The notes below the pieces were generated by a model. That model ran no database searches. It had not been told where the DNA came from and saw only the letters and a list, made by a program, of their open reading frames with translations. A program made the position numbers and the translations under genes. From NCBI GenBank assembly GCA_023460955.1, contig JAEWOH010000065.1:17201-81200 (forward strand): 64,000 bases of DNA, written 5' to 3'. Below are positions 33,663 through 42,713 of this stretch, in pieces (the first letter of the stretch is position 1; every line of letters begins with the position of its first letter). The DNA comes from Bacillota bacterium. GTDB lineage: Bacteria; Bacillota; Clostridia; Acetivibrionales; DSM-1351.

Positions 33663-33695
33663 GTGCAGAACATAATGATTGCTACTGTTCTGCAC
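33663..33695 (+). other. Hairpin in the rpoD-tRNA gap
   Basis: GTGCAGAAC pairs perfectly with GTTCTGCAC around a 15-base loop, followed on the plus strand by ATTTTATTATA. It looks like a plus-strand terminator, but no plus-strand gene ends here. The rest of the 33411-33782 gap holds the tRNA leader and promoter and the rpoD terminator. Confidence 0.4.
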
Positions 33696-33747
33696 ATTTT
33701 ATTATACGATATAATTATATAAATAATTCAATATATTTAAAAGAAAA

Positions 33748-33765
33748 AGACTCGTAAACGAGTCT
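33748..33765 (-). terminator. rpoD terminator
   Basis: AGACTCGT pairs with ACGAGTCT across a 2-base loop, with an A-run to the left that gives TTTTT on the minus strand, 18 bases after the rpoD stop. Confidence 0.8.
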
Positions 33766-33782
33766 CCACTTTTGTTTATATA

Positions 33783-34862
33783 TTAATCCAAATAATCCTT
33801 TAGCTTTTTACTTCTGCTTGGATGCCTTAACTTACGCAGGGCTTTAGCTTCAATCTGACGAATACGCTCCCTGGTTACATTAAACTCCTTGCCAACTTCC
33901 TCCAGCGTTCTTGCTCTTCCGTCATCCAAACCAAATCTAAGCCTGAGAACCTTTTCTTCACGAGCTGTAAGTGTATCAAGTACATCAATAAGCTGTTCCT
34001 TAAGCAAAGTAAAAGCAGCAGCTTCAGCCGGAGCAGGAGCGTCATCATCTGGAATAAAGTCACCAAGATGACTGTCTTCTTCCTCACCTATAGGTGTTTC
34101 CAGTGAAACAGGTTCTTGGGAGATCTTCATAATTTCCCGAACCTTGTCTACCGACATTCCAATTTCCTTTGCTATTTCATCAGGCTGAGGTTCTCTTCCC
34201 AACTCCTGAAGGAGCTGTCTGGATACTCTGATTAATTTGTTAATGGTTTCAACCATATGAACGGGTATACGTATGGTTCTGGCCTGATCGGCAATAGCCC
34301 TCGTTATCGCCTGCCTGATCCACCAAGTGGCATAAGTACTGAACTTAAAGCCCCTTCTGTAATCAAACTTTTCTACAGCTTTAATCAGACCTAAATTACC
34401 TTCCTGTATCAAATCCAAAAACTGCATGCCTCTGCCGACATATCTTTTTGCGATACTTACAACCAATCTCAGATTAGCTTCAGCAAGCCTTCTCTTAGCT
34501 TCTATATCACCATTTTCCATTCGATGCGCAAGATCAATTTCCTCATCTGCTGTCAAAAGGGGTACTTTACCGATTTCCTTAAGATACATTCTGACAGGGT
34601 CGTCAATACTTATTCCTTCAGGAATACTTATATCAAGCTCTTCATCTGCCAGCTGGATTTCTTCCATTTCGGCTTCAATATCACCTATAACATCAATACC
34701 CATATTTTCGAGGGTTTCATATATTTTCTCAATATGTTCGGGCTCAAGCTCGATTTCCTCGAAAGCATCGATTATTTCCTTATAGGTGAGCATCCCCTTT
34801 GACTTACCCTTGTCAATCAAATCCTTAAGTATGGCTTTTCTTGTTTCCTGACTATGCTTCAT
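33783..34862 (-). CDS. rpoD: Primary RNA polymerase sigma factor
   Basis: 359 residues from the ATG at 34862 (GGGAGGGG upstream); an in-frame ATG 18 bases earlier precedes that site. Region 1.2 reads DPVRMYLKEIGKVPLL; region 2 has GNLGLIKAVEKFDYRRG and STYATWWIRQAITRAI; region 4.2 has TLEEVGKEFNVTRERIRQI. It is a short primary sigma without a long insert in the non-conserved region. It recognises the TTGACA/TATAAT promoters seen in this window. It lies 24 bases behind dnaG, as in the macromolecular synthesis operon. Confidence 0.95.
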   Translation of the reverse strand: MKHSQETRKAILKDLIDKGKSKGMLTYKEIIDAFEEIELEPEHIEKIYETLENMGIDVIGDIEAEMEEIQLADEELDISIPEGISIDDPVRMYLKEIGKVPLLTADEEIDLAHRMENGDIEAKRRLAEANLRLVVSIAKRYVGRGMQFLDLIQEGNLGLIKAVEKFDYRRGFKFSTYATWWIRQAITRAIADQARTIRIPVHMVETINKLIRVSRQLLQELGREPQPDEIAKEIGMSVDKVREIMKISQEPVSLETPIGEEEDSHLGDFIPDDDAPAPAEAAAFTLLKEQLIDVLDTLTAREEKVLRLRFGLDDGRARTLEEVGKEFNVTRERIRQIEAKALRKLRHPSRSKKLKDYLD

Positions 34863-34886
34863 AAGTTCCCCTCCCTTCATGGATTA

Positions 34887-36704
34887 TTACAAACCTTTCT
34901 TCATTACAGCTATATTCAATACAATACTGCTTAATTCCCGATTTAATAACTCAACATCTCCTTCTGTCAGATCAGATCTCTTTTTTAATTCTATAATTTC
35001 GTTCTTTCTTGCTTCTAAACCCATAAGGTTTAATCTTTTTAAAATATCCAGAGCTGCTTTCCTGTTATCTTCAAAAACGCTCTGCGATTGTAATATATTT
35101 GCAAAACTTTCTGCTAAAGCAGGTGAAAGTTTATTTAATATCTCTCCCGGCAATACTCCGGACTTATTCTGAATTCGCTCAATAGCGAAACTGAAGGCTT
35201 GTCTTAACTCATCAGATTTTATGGTATCGAGTTTTATCAAATCCGCGATTTGATAATAAACGTTATTTTCAAGACAGATTGTAGACAAAAGCATAAGTTG
35301 AAGCTTATTCTGCCTGTCTTCAATACCTTCGGGTGTTCGTTCTTTCTTAACGCTGTTTCTCTTGACTATAACTGTGTCTTTTGTTGTCTTTAACTCTATT
35401 TTACTTTTATTCTTCTGCCTTTTTGCCAACTCGGAATATATTGATTGTTCACTGACTCCAAGCTCTTTTGACAACTTATTGACATAAAGCTCTCTTTCTA
35501 CATTATTGTCAATTTTGTCTAATATAACCATGGCATTGTCAATAAACTTTACTTTTCCGTCATTTGTCGTGGTATCAATCTTGTTATCCAAAAGATCAAG
35601 TTTAAAATCCACCAGATTTTTAGCTCTGCTTACCAGTCGCCTGAATTCGTCAACACCACGGGTTTTAATAAATTCATCCGGATCCTTTCCTGACGGTATG
35701 CTTAAAACCTTAACAGTACATCCAATATCATTTAGTAAATCCAGACTTCTTAATGCTGCTGCTTGTCCCGCGTTATCAGAGTCAAAGGACAACACAACTT
35801 CTTCAGTGTACTTTTTCAGTAGCTTCCCCTGACTGTCAGTAAGCGCAGTTCCTAAAGGTGCAACTGAATTTATTATTCCACTTTGATGTAAGGATATAAC
35901 ATCCATGTATCCTTCTGCTAAAATTATCTGTTTAGCACAGGCACTTTTTGCAAAATTCATTGCATATAAGTGTTTTCCCTTATGATAGACTTCTGTTTCT
36001 GGGGAGTTCATATACTTGGGTTGAGAGGAATCCATTACTCTGCCGCCGAAGGCTATAACATTTCCCCTTATATCAAATATAGGAAACATAATTCTTCCCC
36101 TGAACCTATCATATACCTTTTTTGTTTCTTCTTTATAAATAACAAGTCCGCTGCTAATAATCGCTTTTTCACTATAGCCCTTGCTTAACAGGTGCTTGTA
36201 GAGCATATCAAAGCTATCCGCTGCATAACCGAGTCCAAACTTTATTATGGTTTGTTTTTCGATTTTTCTGTTAAGAAGATAGGATATCGGAGCTTTATCC
36301 TTGCCCTTTACAAGATTATTGTGAAAAAACCTTGCAGTTTCTATGTTAATTTCAAGAAGTTCCTTCTTAAGCCTTACCTGTGCATCATCCTGAACATTAT
36401 TATTTGTTTCAGGTACTGTTATCTTGGCTCTTTCGGCAAGTAATTTAAGTGCTTCAGGGAAGTCCAGGTTCTCTATTCCCATTATAAAATGAATTACATT
36501 TCCGCCCTTTCCACATCCAAAACAGTTAAATATCTGTTTCACAGGTTCAACTGAAAATGAAGCGGTCTTCTCATTATGAAAAGGGCACCTGCCAAAATAG
36601 TTCTTTCCTTTTTTATCTAACTTTACGTATTCGGAGATAACTTCAACTATATCATTACTTACTCGAATTTCCTCAATCAGATCCTCAGGAAATAAATATG
36701 CCAT
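34887..36704 (-). CDS. dnaG: DNA primase
   Basis: 605 residues. The N-terminal zinc finger uses C40, H43, C61 and C64 (CPFH ... CFGC). The catalytic TOPRIM core has LAEGYMDVISLHQSG and SFDSDNAGQAA. A C-terminal helical domain follows for the replicative helicase. It makes RNA primers for replication. It is the upstream gene of the dnaG-rpoD pair; no rpsU is seen beside it. Confidence 0.95.
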   Translation of the reverse strand: MAYLFPEDLIEEIRVSNDIVEVISEYVKLDKKGKNYFGRCPFHNEKTASFSVEPVKQIFNCFGCGKGGNVIHFIMGIENLDFPEALKLLAERAKITVPETNNNVQDDAQVRLKKELLEINIETARFFHNNLVKGKDKAPISYLLNRKIEKQTIIKFGLGYAADSFDMLYKHLLSKGYSEKAIISSGLVIYKEETKKVYDRFRGRIMFPIFDIRGNVIAFGGRVMDSSQPKYMNSPETEVYHKGKHLYAMNFAKSACAKQIILAEGYMDVISLHQSGIINSVAPLGTALTDSQGKLLKKYTEEVVLSFDSDNAGQAAALRSLDLLNDIGCTVKVLSIPSGKDPDEFIKTRGVDEFRRLVSRAKNLVDFKLDLLDNKIDTTTNDGKVKFIDNAMVILDKIDNNVERELYVNKLSKELGVSEQSIYSELAKRQKNKSKIELKTTKDTVIVKRNSVKKERTPEGIEDRQNKLQLMLLSTICLENNVYYQIADLIKLDTIKSDELRQAFSFAIERIQNKSGVLPGEILNKLSPALAESFANILQSQSVFEDNRKAALDILKRLNLMGLEARKNEIIELKKRSDLTEGDVELLNRELSSIVLNIAVMKKGL

Positions 36705-36726
36705 TATGCACTACATTCCAATCTTG

Positions 36727-36756
36727 TTTGATAAATTAAAAAAATTATTTATCAAA
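36727..36756. repeat. Perfect inverted repeat upstream of dnaG
   Basis: TTTGATAAAT (36727-36736) faces ATTTATCAAA (36747-36756), ten bases apart, 23 bases before the dnaG start. Further TTTGATAA or close forms occur near 36786 and 36907. They may be operator-like; AT-richness makes chance a real alternative. The remainder of the 36705-36999 gap is AT-rich without a gene. Confidence 0.45.
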
Positions 36757-36917
36757 TATTATAAACACATATTACTTTAATTATTTTTGATAAGCAAAAA
36801 TATCTGCCAAATACTGTCGGAGCACAAATTACAGGGATTTATTGATAATATCCGATAGTAATTGACTTAATAATTGTTCGACATTATTGTTAATATTCCT
36901 TCTTTTTTGATAAAAAA

Positions 36918-36960
36918 AAGTATACCCAAAGGAATATATGTTCTAGCCTTTGAGTATACA
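36918..36960 (-). terminator. Terminator of the 37000 gene
   Basis: GTATACCCAAAGG pairs with CCTTTGAGTATAC with one mismatch and a 14-base loop; on the minus strand a run of eight T follows. Confidence 0.8.
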
Positions 36961-36999
36961 GTATTATATGTATGGTTGCAATTTAATATTTAATCTGCT

Positions 37000-37281
37000 T
37001 TACGGTATACAATCATAAATTACATCTTTTGCGCTTACGGGAGTAACAGAATTTTTGTACATAAGATTTATTAGCTCTATCATTCGTGTTTTTGAAGGTA
37101 AAACATCATTTATTACTGTAGTCTCAGATTCACCGCTATCCTTTGTCATATTTATCTGAATACCATAAGTACAAGAATCATCTGTTTCACAGGATACCAG
37201 ATAGTAATCCAGGTTAAGTTCCTTGCATGGATATTCTACAGACTCACTTATCTCTAGCTTCTTTGAACAAACCAATTCCAT
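37000..37281 (-). CDS. Small protein of unknown function, possibly DUF6514
   Basis: 93 residues from the ATG at 37281, six bases after GGAGG; the longer frame upstream has no site. The sequence starts MELVCSKKLEISESVEYPC, with ESETTVINDVLPSKTRMIELINLMYKNSVTP later. I recall a clostridial DUF6514 family with this pattern but cannot confirm it. It is a monocistronic gene with its own terminator. Confidence 0.55.
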   Translation of the reverse strand: MELVCSKKLEISESVEYPCKELNLDYYLVSCETDDSCTYGIQINMTKDSGESETTVINDVLPSKTRMIELINLMYKNSVTPVSAKDVIYDCIP

Positions 37282-37632
37282 GTTAATCCTCCATTTACGT
37301 GTTTGAGCACGTATCCAAATATTAATAAATCCCTGCACTTACCTTCCGCAAAAAATTTATAGCGTAATTATAATACATGCCCGAATTTTCATCTACACAA
37401 AAGATTTTTGCAAATTCGACTACTTTACATAATTTTATTCCAATTGCTGTAATTTCGATGTCGAAGTATGATATTTTATCAATTATTTACATTGAACTTG
37501 GTACCTATAGGTGTTAATATTTTACGTGAACCAAGTCATTTTTTCATTTAATCTTTATTATTCTACAGATTACATCAAATACTGATGTTATATTTACTAA
37601 ATTATTAATTTATATCATTTAGGGGGTATTCC
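37282..37632. other. Intergenic gap, nothing convincing
   Basis: About 350 AT-rich bases between divergent genes. ACTTGG (37496-37501) can pair with CCAAGT (37531-37536), followed by a T-rich run. No ORF with a ribosome site and no RNA family is seen. Confidence 0.5.
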
Positions 37633-37929
37633 ATGGAAAGCAAGCAAAATAACAAGTCTACCAAGTTAAGTGTTTTAGAGCTTATACATTCCGCTATTTG
37701 CGATATGGCGGATTTACCGAAAAAAATGCTGAAATATGCTATCCCGGCTACTCTGGTTCTACTGGCAGTAGCGACTGCAATGTTTGTTGCAAACAAAACA
37801 AGCAGTAACTTCAGTAGTGTATTTGAGTTTACAACCACCACACTCATTACCAACACAATATTTGTTATGGCTGAATTTATGATAGCATCTTTGGTTATTG
37901 ACATCCTTGTAAAGAAAAAATCCCGTTAA
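37633..37929 (+). CDS. Small two-helix membrane protein
   Basis: 98 residues. GGGGG lies six bases before the ATG. Two hydrophobic stretches (about 37-57 and 66-92) follow an N-terminal polar region MESKQNNKSTKLSVLEL. No family is recognised. It is a single gene ending in a strong terminator. Confidence 0.65.
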   Translation: MESKQNNKSTKLSVLELIHSAICDMADLPKKMLKYAIPATLVLLAVATAMFVANKTSSNFSSVFEFTTTTLITNTIFVMAEFMIASLVIDILVKKKSR

Positions 37930-37989
37930 TTACATCAAAAACATTTTTCGACAACATGTCGAGGAAATTTAGTACAAGCACCGCCTATC

Positions 37990-38048
37990 AAGAACCGCCA
38001 ATTTGGGAAATAAATTCCCCGGCAGGTTCTTTTATTTTGATCTGAACG
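37990..38048 (+). terminator. Terminator of the 37633 gene
   Basis: AAGAACC and GCC pair with GGC and GGTTCTT, with an inner GGGAA/TTCCC hairpin, then TTATTTT on the plus strand. Confidence 0.7.
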
Positions 38049-38066
38049 TGCGCCCGCCGGGCGCAC
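38048..38066. repeat. GC-rich perfect hairpin between two terminators
   Basis: GTGCGCCC pairs with GGGCGCAC around GCC. It lies between the terminators of the converging 37633 gene and secF. It adds a third stem to a dense cluster of hairpins. Confidence 0.6.
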
Positions 38067-38072
38067 TACTAT

Positions 38073-38111
38073 AAAAAGCTCCAGGGGCGACGATGGCCCC
38101 TGGAGCTTTTT
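38073..38111 (-). terminator. secDF terminator
   Basis: AAAAAGCTCCAGGGGC pairs perfectly with GCCCCTGGAGCTTTTT around a 7-base loop; a very strong bidirectional-type hairpin, 20 bases after the secF stop. Confidence 0.9.
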
Positions 38112-38130
38112 TAATTGGTTTTCCGATATA

Positions 38131-39099
38131 TTAAGCTTTAGCAACAGCTTTAGCTTTTTTCTGGCTTTCCTTCCACATTACGTAGAGCGGGCTGGTAATA
38201 AAGATTGATGAATAACAGCCTGTTGCTATTCCGATTATTAACGGGAAGCTGAATTCTTCGATTGATACAATACCGTTTACTTTAGCAAATACATAAACTG
38301 TAGTTATAGCTATCAAAGATGTAACGACAGTGTTTATTGATCTGTTAAGTGTCTGAATGATACTGTTGTTAACAAGTTCAGGAAGCGGTATTTTTCTCAG
38401 CAGCTTATTGTTTTCTCTGATACGGTCATAGATAATGATGGTATCATTCATTGAGTAACCTACAACTGTGAGGATAGCAGCTATAAAGGATTCATTCAGC
38501 GGAACCTGGAATATGAGATATACTGCAATCATAATCAAAGCATCATGCAATACACCTACAACAGCAAATACACCTGCTGAGAGACCAGACATTTGTCTGA
38601 ATCTGAACCATACATAAAGTATTATAAGGAAGAAGGATATTGCAACAGCTTTAAGACCGTTCTGCATTATTTCCTTACCTATAAAAGGTTCAACACTTTC
38701 TTCACTGATTACAGGATCTTTAGCAGTGAGCTTAAACTCTTTAATAACTGCCTCTTCGACCTTTGTAACCTCATCGTTGGATAATGTGTTTTCACTACCT
38801 ATGTTGATTTTTATAACATCATAGCTGGAATTGCTTCCATTGACATCAAAAGCTGATGATTTCTGTACAGATGCAGGCTTGTTGATTGTACTGTTAACAA
38901 AAGCAGCGATCTTTGTTTGCATCTCCTGTGTATTTGAAGCTGTAAATGTATCCTTATTTGCTCTCAGCTCAATAACTGTTCCTCCTTCGAACTGGATATC
39001 CAGTTTGAAACCCATTGCAAAGTAGGAAACAACACCTGCGATAAGAATTACTGCTGAAAGTATGAAAAAGTAATATCTCTTTGAGTATAAATTAACCAT
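38131..39099 (-). CDS. secF: Protein translocase subunit SecF
   Basis: 322 residues with six membrane helices. The first periplasmic-type domain starts FKLDIQFEGGTVIELRA, and the pore-side motif is GYSMNDTIIIYDRIREN, with GVLHDALI before it. SecDF uses the proton-motive force to pull exported proteins through SecYEG. Its start overlaps the end of secD by eight bases, implying translational coupling. Confidence 0.95.
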   Translation of the reverse strand: MVNLYSKRYYFFILSAVILIAGVVSYFAMGFKLDIQFEGGTVIELRANKDTFTASNTQEMQTKIAAFVNSTINKPASVQKSSAFDVNGSNSSYDVIKINIGSENTLSNDEVTKVEEAVIKEFKLTAKDPVISEESVEPFIGKEIMQNGLKAVAISFFLIILYVWFRFRQMSGLSAGVFAVVGVLHDALIMIAVYLIFQVPLNESFIAAILTVVGYSMNDTIIIYDRIRENNKLLRKIPLPELVNNSIIQTLNRSINTVVTSLIAITTVYVFAKVNGIVSIEEFSFPLIIGIATGCYSSIFITSPLYVMWKESQKKAKAVAKA

Positions 39100-40450
39100 T
39101 TGCTTTGCCTCCTTTCAGTCTTGCACTTACACCGTATAAAACGGGGTGCTTTGCAATATTAAAATCGGAAACTGCATTAAGCATAAGTCTGGTAGCTGTA
39201 ACAGCCGTCAGGAAGCTTAATATAACACCGATTAACAGAGTGTACGCAAAGCTCTGTATAGGGCCTGTACCAAATTTAAGCAATACCAAAGCTGCGATAA
39301 TAGTTGTCACATTACCATCAAGTACTGCTGAGAAGGCTCTCTTAAAACCAACGTCAATAGCCGCTCTAAGCGTTTTTCCGCTTCTTATTTCTTCTTTTAC
39401 TCTTTCAAAGATAATAACGTTAGCATCTACTGCCATACCAATTGTAAGAATCAAACCTGCGATACCCGGCAGGGTAACAGTAATATTCATCCAGGATAAA
39501 GCAAGTATTTCCATAACTGTATGAAGGAATAAAGCAATGCATGCGATAAAGCCCGGTAGTCTATAATAGCCTATCATAAACAAGCAAATCAGTATAAAAG
39601 CAACGATTAAGGCATCTATACTAACAGCAAGTGCATTAGATCCAAGTGTTGGACTTATGTTGTTTACCTGTTTTGCTTCAAGTTTGAAAGGCAATGCACC
39701 AGATTTAATTAGTCCAGCCAGTTTCTTTGCTTCAGCCTGTTGCTCATCAAGCGGAGTACCATTAAGTGTGATTCTGGCAGATCCACCTGTAATTGCAGTC
39801 TGAACTGTAGGAGCACTTATTTGCTTATTATCCATATAAATTGCTATAGGATGTCCGATAAGTCTTGCAGTCGCTTCTGCGAACTTCTTAGCTCCAACAT
39901 CTGAAAGCTTGAGTCCAACTTCAAAGCCAGAACCGTCTGAAGCCGGCTCAGAGGTTGCATCAACAATATCAGTACCCTGAAGTATTATTCTCTTCTTTTC
40001 ATCTTCCTTGGTGGTATCAGCCGGAACATAGGTTCCGTCAGAATTCATCTTAGTCTCGTCGACTTCCTGGAAGGTCAATAAAGCAGTTTGTCCAATTTCT
40101 TCTATTGATTTCTGAGGATCAAAAGCTTCGCCTTTTTTATGAGGAATCTGAACAAGGACATAACCCTTTTGGTAATCCACGGTTACAACCTTATCAAAAA
40201 TATTTTTTGCATCCAATCTTCTTTCAATAGTATATCTTGCAGCATCCAAGTCCTTCTCGGATGGCAGCTTACCATTATCGGTCACTGCATACAGCTTTGC
40301 GTCTACTCCCCCTTGAATATCAATACCCGGCCTAATATCCTTCGCACCCTTGATATCAAATCCTGCGAAAGACCCGAAAGCTGCTATCCAGGTTAAAATT
40401 CCGGTGATAACTAATATCGAGAAAAATTTAACCGCGTTGCTTCCTCTCAT
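39092..40450 (-). CDS. secD: Protein translocase subunit SecD
   Basis: 452 residues, six membrane helices with a large extracellular domain after helix 1. RPGIDIQGGVDAKLYAV is the family start of the P1 domain, and GMAVDANVIIFERVKEEIRSGK is the conserved helix-4 motif. It works with SecF and YajC. GGGGG lies ten bases before the ATG. A promoter and an unusual leader lie upstream, so secDF has its own control within the cluster. Confidence 0.95.
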   Translation of the reverse strand: MRGSNAVKFFSILVITGILTWIAAFGSFAGFDIKGAKDIRPGIDIQGGVDAKLYAVTDNGKLPSEKDLDAARYTIERRLDAKNIFDKVVTVDYQKGYVLVQIPHKKGEAFDPQKSIEEIGQTALLTFQEVDETKMNSDGTYVPADTTKEDEKKRIILQGTDIVDATSEPASDGSGFEVGLKLSDVGAKKFAEATARLIGHPIAIYMDNKQISAPTVQTAITGGSARITLNGTPLDEQQAEAKKLAGLIKSGALPFKLEAKQVNNISPTLGSNALAVSIDALIVAFILICLFMIGYYRLPGFIACIALFLHTVMEILALSWMNITVTLPGIAGLILTIGMAVDANVIIFERVKEEIRSGKTLRAAIDVGFKRAFSAVLDGNVTTIIAALVLLKFGTGPIQSFAYTLLIGVILSFLTAVTATRLMLNAVSDFNIAKHPVLYGVSARLKGGKANG

Positions 40451-40476
40451 TTGTAGAATTCCCCCTTAATCTTGAT

Positions 40477-40551
40477 AATGAATCTTTAAAATTCTTTTAC
40501 TGCAAAACAAGGATTGAATATTGCAAACATAGACTGCAGCAAAGATTCATT
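40477..40551 (-). promoter_or_regulatory. Structured secDF leader with a 17-codon uORF
   Basis: The two ends of the leader, 40541-40551 (AAAGATTCATT on plus) and 40477-40487 (AATGAATCTTT on plus), form a perfect 11-bp stem. Inside, CTGCA and TGCAG can pair. A short ORF at 40497-40550 would read MNLCCSLCLQYSILVLQ, but it has no good ribosome site and begins within a few bases of the expected transcript start. The remainder of the 40451-40766 gap holds the promoter and AT-rich sequence. Confidence 0.4.
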
Positions 40552-40562
40552 CCACATACGCC

Positions 40563-40591
40563 ATTATATAACTAAGAAAATTGCTAGTCAA
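40563..40591 (-). promoter_or_regulatory. secDF promoter
   Basis: On the minus strand TTGACT (40586-40591), 17-base spacer, TATAAT (40563-40568). The transcript would start near 40556, leaving a leader of about 105 bases. Confidence 0.7.
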
Positions 40592-40766
40592 CAAGTTGTT
40601 CTCAATGTTCACTAGAAATTTACAACTAATTGTCGGCTGTTACATTTTGTGGCAGCAGAAATTAACATTTAACTGCATTATATTTAGAATATACATCCTC
40701 ATGAAAATTATTATTTTATCTAACCAAATTGTGTTCTGCCAAACCAGTTTATCAGAGAAAATAATG

Positions 40767-41267
40767 TTATTTGTAATACTTGAGAAGATTAATGTATTCA
40801 TTTGCATTGTTCCTGATTTCTTGAATTTCCTGCTCGGTCAAAACTCTTTTTACTTCGGCAGGACTACCTGCTATGAGACTTCCGTCCGGGATATTTGTTC
40901 TTGGTGTGACAACACTTCCTGCTGCAACCAGACAATTGTTCCCTACTATAGCATCATCGAGAACAATTGCACCCATTCCTATCAGGGTATTGTTGCCGAT
41001 ATGGCAGCTGTGCAGAATTGCTCCGTGACCAACTGTAACATGAGAACCGATCTTTACGTCGGCACCCTTCTTACAATGAAGTATACAGCCTTCCTGAATG
41101 TTTGTATAATCACCGACAACTATACTGTCAATGTCTCCCCTTAGAACGGCATTATACCAGACATTTGCATTTTCACCGAGAACAACATCGCCTATTACTG
41201 TACTGTTTGGTGCAACAAATGCAGTTTCGTGTATCTTTGGTGTAACGTTGTTAAAATCTCTAATCAC
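40767..41267 (-). CDS. Gamma-carbonic anhydrase-family protein
   Basis: 166 residues of left-handed beta-helix repeats. NVWYNAVLRGDIDSIVVGDYTNIQEG is the family signature. Zinc-ligand histidines are visible in ILHCKKG and VGHGAILHSCHIG. Members either hydrate CO2 or are inactive scaffold proteins. It begins 12 bases behind scfB, so it is in the same transcript, although a link to peptide modification is not established. Confidence 0.85.
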   Translation of the reverse strand: MIRDFNNVTPKIHETAFVAPNSTVIGDVVLGENANVWYNAVLRGDIDSIVVGDYTNIQEGCILHCKKGADVKIGSHVTVGHGAILHSCHIGNNTLIGMGAIVLDDAIVGNNCLVAAGSVVTPRTNIPDGSLIAGSPAEVKRVLTEQEIQEIRNNANEYINLLKYYK

Positions 41268-41279
41268 AATGTTTTCCCC

Positions 41280-42623
41280 TTATTCCTGAGTCTTTATCCA
41301 AATTGCGCACTCAACTCTCTTTTTTTCAAGCTCGCAGCCGATTCTGTAAGGTACATTTATGTCATTGTTGAATTGATATGCATTAGCAGCACAACCACCG
41401 CTGCAATAAAATTTTGCCCAGCATTCTGAACAATCCTTTTTTGTGTATACGTTTGATTTCTGGAAATCCTTCTGGAAGCTTGAGTTAAATTCTCCCTGAT
41501 GAATATTTCCCATTTTAAATTTCTCATCCCCTACAAACTGATGACAGGGATAAAGATCACCCTCGGGCGTTACTGCAAGATATTCATGCCCAGAACCACA
41601 ACCTCCAAGTCTCTTGATAACACAAGGCCCCTGCTGAAGATCGACCATAAAGTGGAAGAAATTAAAGCCCTTATCTTCCCTGCCTCTCTTAACATATTCG
41701 TAGGCAAGTCTCTCGTATTCGGAAAAAAGCTTGTCCAAATCCTGTTCCCGAATATCATAACCGGAATCCTTAGCAGCAACAACAGGTTCAACTGATATCT
41801 GCTTAAAACCCTCATCAGCAAGATGAAGTACATCTTCGGCAAAATCAAGATTTTCTCTTGTGAAAGTGCCTCTTACATAATAATTATCCTGATTTCTGGA
41901 TTCTGCCATATCCTTAATTTTTGGAAGAATACTGTTGTAGGTTCCGGTGCCGTCAACTCTTGGTCTCATTCTGTCATTAGTTTCACTGCGTCCGTCAATG
42001 CTTAGTACAACATTATGCATATTTTCATTAATAAAAGACTTGTTGTCTTCATTTAATAGTAATGCATTAGTGGTAATGGTGAAACGGAAATTTTTTCCAG
42101 CTTCTTTTTCTCTGATTCGCGCGTATTCAACTATTTGCTTTACAACATCAAAATTCATCAGAGGTTCTCCGCCAAAAAAGTCAACCTCCAGATTTCTTCT
42201 TCCGGCAGACTTTTCTATAAGAAAATCTATAGCCTTTTTGCCGGTTTCAGCATCCATCATTGTTCTATGTCCACCGAAGCTACCGGTGGATGCAAAGCAA
42301 TATTTGCAGCGCAAATTACAGTCATGGCATATATGCAAACACAGAGCTTTAACAACAGGCTTTCTTTCCCACTTGGCTATAGCATCGGAATATGAATCCT
42401 CACTAAAAAGCAGCCCTTGTTTTTCCAAGCTTGAAACCTCATCATATGCGTCTGAAATATCCTGTCCATTGTACTTTGTCTTCAAGGTTTCTAAAATCTG
42501 CTCTTTAGACATAGTCTTGTACAAATCAACAACATCATAAGCTGCAGCATCAAACACGTGAACTGCTCCGCTGTTAATATCCAGGACTATATTGGTATCA
42601 TACATTTTATACTTGTGAATCAT
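41280..42623 (-). CDS. scfB: Radical SAM maturase of the SCIFF peptide
   Basis: 447 residues. The N-terminal 85 residues form a peptide-recognition-type domain. The radical SAM cluster ligands are C102, C106 and C109 (CNLRCKYC). The C-terminal SPASM region carries further clusters: CGSGHEYLAVTPEGDLYPC and CSECWAKFYCSGGCAANAY. Family enzymes install thioether links in the neighbouring Cys-rich peptide. GGAGG precedes the ATG by six bases. The gene lies 90 bases behind scfA, with a terminator between, so less enzyme than peptide is expected. Confidence 0.93.
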   Translation of the reverse strand: MIHKYKMYDTNIVLDINSGAVHVFDAAAYDVVDLYKTMSKEQILETLKTKYNGQDISDAYDEVSSLEKQGLLFSEDSYSDAIAKWERKPVVKALCLHICHDCNLRCKYCFASTGSFGGHRTMMDAETGKKAIDFLIEKSAGRRNLEVDFFGGEPLMNFDVVKQIVEYARIREKEAGKNFRFTITTNALLLNEDNKSFINENMHNVVLSIDGRSETNDRMRPRVDGTGTYNSILPKIKDMAESRNQDNYYVRGTFTRENLDFAEDVLHLADEGFKQISVEPVVAAKDSGYDIREQDLDKLFSEYERLAYEYVKRGREDKGFNFFHFMVDLQQGPCVIKRLGGCGSGHEYLAVTPEGDLYPCHQFVGDEKFKMGNIHQGEFNSSFQKDFQKSNVYTKKDCSECWAKFYCSGGCAANAYQFNNDINVPYRIGCELEKKRVECAIWIKTQE

Positions 42624-42644
42624 TTATAACCTCCGCGTTTGACC

Positions 42645-42683
42645 ATAAAAAAGTGAAAAGTGTTTATTAGACACCTTTCACCT
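42645..42683 (-). terminator. Terminator between scfA and scfB
   Basis: GTGAAAAGTGT (42653-42663) pairs with ACACCTTTCAC (42671-42681) with one mismatch; on the minus strand a run of six T follows. Partial readthrough would feed scfB. Confidence 0.75.
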
Positions 42684-42713
42684 TAAATATTAAATAACTA
42701 TTTACTTTGTTTA

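Noticed and set aside
33663..33695. Terminator of a plus-strand small RNA in the rpoD-tRNA gap
   Set aside because: No plus-strand promoter or conserved segment upstream is convincing. It is kept only as a hairpin.
40581..41144. 187-codon plus-strand ORF over the gamma-carbonic anhydrase gene
   Set aside because: Antisense to a well-recognised beta-helix gene. It has no ribosome site and an odd Cys/Ile-rich composition.
41947..42540. 197-codon plus-strand ORF over scfB
   Set aside because: Antisense shadow of the radical SAM gene; no start site and no family resemblance.
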